This document shows, one piece after another, positions 63,181-64,000 of a stretch of DNA of 64,000 nt. This stretch comes from Shimia sp051201625. Lineage in GTDB: Bacteria > Pseudomonadota > Alphaproteobacteria > Rhodobacterales > Rhodobacteraceae. Position numbers and translations under genes: made by a program. A model generated the notes under the pieces. That model did not search any database and was not told the DNA's origin. It was given only the letters and a program-made list of their open reading frames with translations. Where the stretch lies: positions 3,348,001 to 3,412,000 of the forward strand of contig NZ_CP179203.1 of the NCBI RefSeq assembly GCF_051201625.1, written 5' to 3'. Numbering within the stretch: the stretch's first letter is position 1; each line of letters starts with the position of its first letter.

Positions 63181-64000
63181 ATGACCAACGTAGTGATCGC
63201 ATCCGCAGCCCGAACCGCTGTTGGAAGCTTTGGAGGCTCTTTTGCCAACACCCCAGCCCATGATTTGGGTGCGACTGTCCTTAAAGCACTTGTTGAGCGT
63301 GCTGGTGTTGACGCATCAGAAGTGTCTGAAACCATCCTTGGTCAGGTTCTGACGGGCGGCCAGGGTCAAAACCCAGCCCGTCAAGCTCACATTAATGCGG
63401 GCTTTGCAAAGGAAGCTGCTGCCTGGGGCATCAATCAGGTATGCGGTTCGGGCCTACGCGCTGTTGCACTGGCGGCTCAGCACGTACAGTTGGGCGATGC
63501 CGACATCGTCGCTGCTGGTGGTCAGGAAAACATGACGCTATCGCCCCATGTTGCGCATCTACGTGCAGGCACCAAGATGGGTGACGTTAAGTATATCGAC
63601 TCAATGATCCGTGATGGTCTTTGGGACGCATTCAACGGCTATCACATGGGTCAAACCGCGGAGAACGTCGCACAACAATGGCAGATCAGCCGCGATATGC
63701 AGGACGAATTAGCCGTTGCGTCGCAGAACAAGGCTGAAACAGCGCAGAAAGCTGGGAAATTCGTTGATGAGATTGCCCCCTTTACTGTTAAAACCCGCAA
63801 GGGAGACATCGTTGTCGAGAACGATGAATACATCCGTTATGGCGCCAATATCGAAGCTATGGCCAAGATGCGCCCAGCTTTCACCAAGGACGGTTCAGTC
63901 ACTGCCGCTAACGCTTCTGGGCTAAATGACGGCGCAGCAGGTGCTTTGGTGATGTCGGCAGACGAAGCTGAAAAGCGCGGCATTGAGCCGTTGGCACGTA
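63181..64000 (+). CDS. phaA: Acetyl-CoA acetyltransferase (PhaA-type thiolase), 3' end outside window
   Basis: ATG 63181 with AAAGGAAA upstream. The first 273 residues are seen: VVIASAARTAVGSFGGSFA, acyl-accepting Cys88 in NQVCGSGLRAVALAAQHVQLG, GGQENMTLSPH, YHMGQTAENVA and NASGLNDGAAG. Biosynthetic thiolases of this type condense two acetyl-CoA to acetoacetyl-CoA, usually for polyhydroxybutyrate. phaB may follow beyond the window. Confidence 0.95.
   Translation, partial: MTNVVIASAARTAVGSFGGSFANTPAHDLGATVLKALVERAGVDASEVSETILGQVLTGGQGQNPARQAHINAGFAKEAAAWGINQVCGSGLRAVALAAQHVQLGDADIVAAGGQENMTLSPHVAHLRAGTKMGDVKYIDSMIRDGLWDAFNGYHMGQTAENVAQQWQISRDMQDELAVASQNKAETAQKAGKFVDEIAPFTVKTRKGDIVVENDEYIRYGANIEAMAKMRPAFTKDGSVTAANASGLNDGAAGALVMSADEAEKRGIEPLAR

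Noticed and set aside
1..64000. CRISPR array or prophage structural genes
   Set aside because: No regularly spaced short repeats and no capsid, tail, portal or terminase motifs were seen on either strand.

Overview
The window looks like chromosomal DNA of a marine alphaproteobacterium of the Roseobacter group (Rhodobacteraceae). Pointers are moderate GC with AT-rich spacers, TRAP transporter genes, GntR and LysR sugar loci, Zur-type and TGA-N9-TCA iron-type operators, a HemP/imelysin/di-heme iron operon, a PhaA-type thiolase and many decayed insertion sequences. Assignment to a genus is not possible from the sequence alone.

Layout. 0-4.6 kb: end of a GntR regulator, then a tightly packed catabolic operon (metallo-beta-lactamase fold hydrolase, HAD-IIA phosphatase, class II aldolase, FGGY kinase). 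4.7-7.5 kb: divergent NAD(P)-binding oxidoreductase and LysR regulator, a dead class III aminotransferase remnant and a secreted hypothetical protein. 7.8-19.3 kb: a mosaic accessory region built as two tandem units that share their ends but carry different cargo. Unit 1 carries a small trimeric autotransporter. Unit 2 carries a Cfr10I/Bse634I-like restriction endonuclease with two cytosine-C5 methyltransferases. A tRNA-Arg(CCT) lies just to the right. 20.4-32.7 kb: TrmO, a TauE/SafE permease, TRAP permeases, two small membrane proteins, a CueR-copA copper operon with a textbook 19-bp-spacer promoter, and xylBA for xylose. 33-43.3 kb: an iron acquisition region, with a FecBCD-type ABC transporter and pseudoazurin on one strand and hemP, imelysin, bfd, bfr, di-heme oxidoreductase, imelysin and DUF1513 on the other, divergent around three TGA-N9-TCA-like operators. 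43.6-48.4 kb: a Zur-type regulator operon with a truncated CobW gene, divergent from DUF1636 plus a second FecBCD-type transporter, with a candidate Zur operator between. 48.9-57 kb: YaeQ, a broken ArsC-like gene, a small Myb-like protein, a lodAB quinoprotein oxidase pair, a secreted metallopeptidase and IS6-like elements in several stages of decay. 57.2-61 kb: a large primase-helicase fusion and a cupin. 61-64 kb: a di-heme cytochrome c peroxidase and the start of an acetyl-CoA acetyltransferase that runs off the window.

The most striking points are the tandem mosaic carrying the restriction-modification cargo, the protein joining an AEP-type primase to an iron-sulfur (XPD/DinG-like) helicase, the Tat-signalled LodA homologue, and the metal-responsive control regions for copper, iron and zinc that can be read directly from the DNA.
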